Below are positions 62,884 through 64,000 of a DNA stretch of 64,000 bases, in pieces. The translations under genes were made by a program, and so were the position numbers. Position 1 is the stretch's first letter. Each line of letters opens with the position of its first letter. The notes beneath the pieces are model-generated. The model had not been told where the DNA came from, did no database searches, and saw only the letters and a program-made list of their open reading frames with translations. The DNA lies in the NCBI GenBank assembly GCA_038199755.1, contig JBBPYR010000122.1, positions 41,042 through 105,041 of the forward strand, in the 5' to 3' direction. The stretch is from JBBPYR01 sp038199755 (lineage in GTDB: Bacteria > Chloroflexota > Ktedonobacteria > Ktedonobacterales > Ktedonobacteraceae).

Positions 62884-63888
62884 ATGTATACGCGCATTAT
62901 TGCAATCCGACTCGTCTGTCTCTTCTCGTTGTCACTCTTGCTCTTGCTTGCAGCCTGTGGCGGGCAAACAACGACTGGTGGCACAAGTACCGGCACTGTC
63001 AACCTGCCAACACCCACTCCTACTGCCCTCGACATGTACGGTACGCCGATCAGCTTTCCCAAAAGCGCACCGCAACGCATTATTACGCTCGTTCCCAGCA
63101 TGAGCGAGATTTTGGGCGCGCTCAATCTCAAGAGTCGCGTGGTCGCCGTGGACTACAACACTAATTATCCCGCTGATTTCGCAGCACTACCAAAGGTCTC
63201 TAACGCCAATGGCGACTACAATGTGGAGCAGATCGTCTCGCTCAAACCCGACCTCATTTTGAGCTACGGGGGCGAGACGAAACAATATGATAGCAAGCTC
63301 GCGAGTCTTGGCCTAACCGTCGTTGATTTGCCACTCTCTAACTTTTCACAAGTGCTTCAGCAAATACAACTTGTCGGCAGGCTCACCTTCACGGAGGAGA
63401 CGGCTAACACACTGGTCAACCAACTGCAACAGCAAATCGACCAGATCAAGGCCGCCGTCGCCAATAAGCCAAGCCCTAAAACGTTGCTAGAAGTGGATGA
63501 TAGCTCACCTGGGAAGCCCTATGTCTTCGGCGGCACCTCATTTGGCGATGAATTGGCACAGCTCGCCCACATTCAAAACATCTTCCACGGCAATACGACC
63601 AATGGCGGCTATCCGCAGGTCACGGACGAGGCCATCATCAGTGACAACCCACAATATGTCATTCTGACCGAAGATCCCGCCTACGGTGGCAATCCCGCCA
63701 GTGTGTATCAGCGTCCCAACTGGGGCAATGTGGAAGCCATCAAGCTACACCAAGTCTACCGCATCAATGTCAACATCACCCAACGCCCTGGCCCCCGCCT
63801 CGTAGAGGGACTGCGCTGCCTAGCCCAGCTCGTCCATCCCGACGCGCTTCCAGGTGCGCTTCCAGCTTATTGTTCAGCTACAGTGTAG
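62884..63888 (+). CDS. btuF: Cobalamin/corrinoid ABC transporter substrate-binding lipoprotein (BtuF-like)
   Basis: 334 aa. Signal peptide with lipobox LLAAC (Cys about residue 25), a Thr/Gly/Pro-rich linker, then the periplasmic_binding_2 fold: RIITLVPSMSEILGALNLKSRVVAVD, LKPDLILSYGG, VDLPLSNFSQVLQQIQLVGRLT and the C-terminal half with GGTSFGDELAQL and QVTDEAIISDNPQYVILTEDP. It is a type III (helical-backbone) binding protein. Its riboswitch makes corrinoid the likely ligand. GGAGG precedes the start. The last ten codons lie inside a perfect palindrome. Confidence 0.92.
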   Translation: MYTRIIAIRLVCLFSLSLLLLLAACGGQTTTGGTSTGTVNLPTPTPTALDMYGTPISFPKSAPQRIITLVPSMSEILGALNLKSRVVAVDYNTNYPADFAALPKVSNANGDYNVEQIVSLKPDLILSYGGETKQYDSKLASLGLTVVDLPLSNFSQVLQQIQLVGRLTFTEETANTLVNQLQQQIDQIKAAVANKPSPKTLLEVDDSSPGKPYVFGGTSFGDELAQLAHIQNIFHGNTTNGGYPQVTDEAIISDNPQYVILTEDPAYGGNPASVYQRPNWGNVEAIKLHQVYRINVNITQRPGPRLVEGLRCLAQLVHPDALPGALPAYCSATV

Positions 63889-64000
63889 TAGGTATCAGGC
63901 AAGAAGCAGGTACAAAACGACAGATTGCTAGCAATCTGTCGTTTTGTACCTGCTTCTTGCCTGATACCTACTACACTGTAGCTGAACAATAAGCTGGAAG
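63859..64000. repeat. 142-base perfect palindrome with no spacer, running to the window edge
   Basis: Positions 63859-63929 are exactly complementary to 63930-64000, with centre GATTGC|TA|GCAATC. The left arm holds the last nine codons and stop of the BtuF-like gene plus 41 bases after it, so the right arm repeats that gene end on the opposite strand. It extends to the last base, so the true length is unknown. It may be an inverted duplication, a hairpin-type replicon end or an assembly fold-back. Confidence 0.9.

Overview
The window looks like chromosomal DNA of a large-genome, soil-type member of the Chloroflexota, most likely a Ktedonobacteria relative. This is inferred from the gene mix (DUF4012 protein beside a fused Wzz/BY-kinase, Tat-type sugar-binding lipoproteins, an XPB/Bax1 pair, salvage-type cobalamin genes, IS remnants, mid GC content) and not from any marker gene. 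No rRNA, tRNA or CRISPR array was seen.

Layout. (1) 1-24.7 kb: a surface or extracellular polysaccharide cluster, almost all on the plus strand and tightly spaced. It holds nucleotide-sugar enzymes (6-dehydrogenase, UDP-GlcNAc 2-epimerase, Gfo/Idh dehydrogenase, DegT aminotransferase, 4,6-dehydratase, two NAD-dependent epimerases), an initiating sugar-phosphate transferase, five GT4 glycosyltransferases (three of them tandem paralogues), a Wzz/Wzc-type kinase, a DUF4012 protein split by an in-frame amber codon, a CpsB-type phosphatase, a Wzy/WaaL-type membrane protein, a glucuronyl C5-epimerase-like protein and a Wzx flippase. A methyltransferase and a secreted repeat protein follow on the minus strand. 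The gene set suggests a Wzx/Wzy-made, uronate-containing polymer whose uronate may be epimerised after polymerisation.

(2) 26.9-41.1 kb: a mixed region with decayed gene fragments (SDR, GH78 rhamnosidase, esterase), Ohr, a cytochrome P450, an XPB helicase/Bax1 nuclease operon with an odd third gene, YifB/ComM, an orphan molybdenum hydroxylase large subunit, a small P-loop protein and a GH36 alpha-galactosidase.

(3) 41.2-55.4 kb: sugar uptake and catabolism. A sugar ABC transporter operon (binding protein, two permeases, a cytidylate-kinase-like gene) runs leftward. A LacI-type regulator, a GH4 glycosidase and an MFS transporter run rightward, followed by MgtC, a UxuB-like SDR, a LarA-like protein, a Gfo/Idh oxidoreductase and a TIM-barrel isomerase. 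Three ACACGTGT palindromes lie in the control region between the two arms and may be operators.

(4) 55.9-64 kb: a TPR protein, a D-2-hydroxyacid dehydrogenase and cobalamin genes (cobT, cobO, cobS, cobU), ending with a cobalamin riboswitch and a BtuF-like lipoprotein. The last 142 bases of the window form a perfect spacer-less palindrome that includes the end of the BtuF-like gene. It is either a real inverted duplication or replicon end, or a fold-back assembly artefact.
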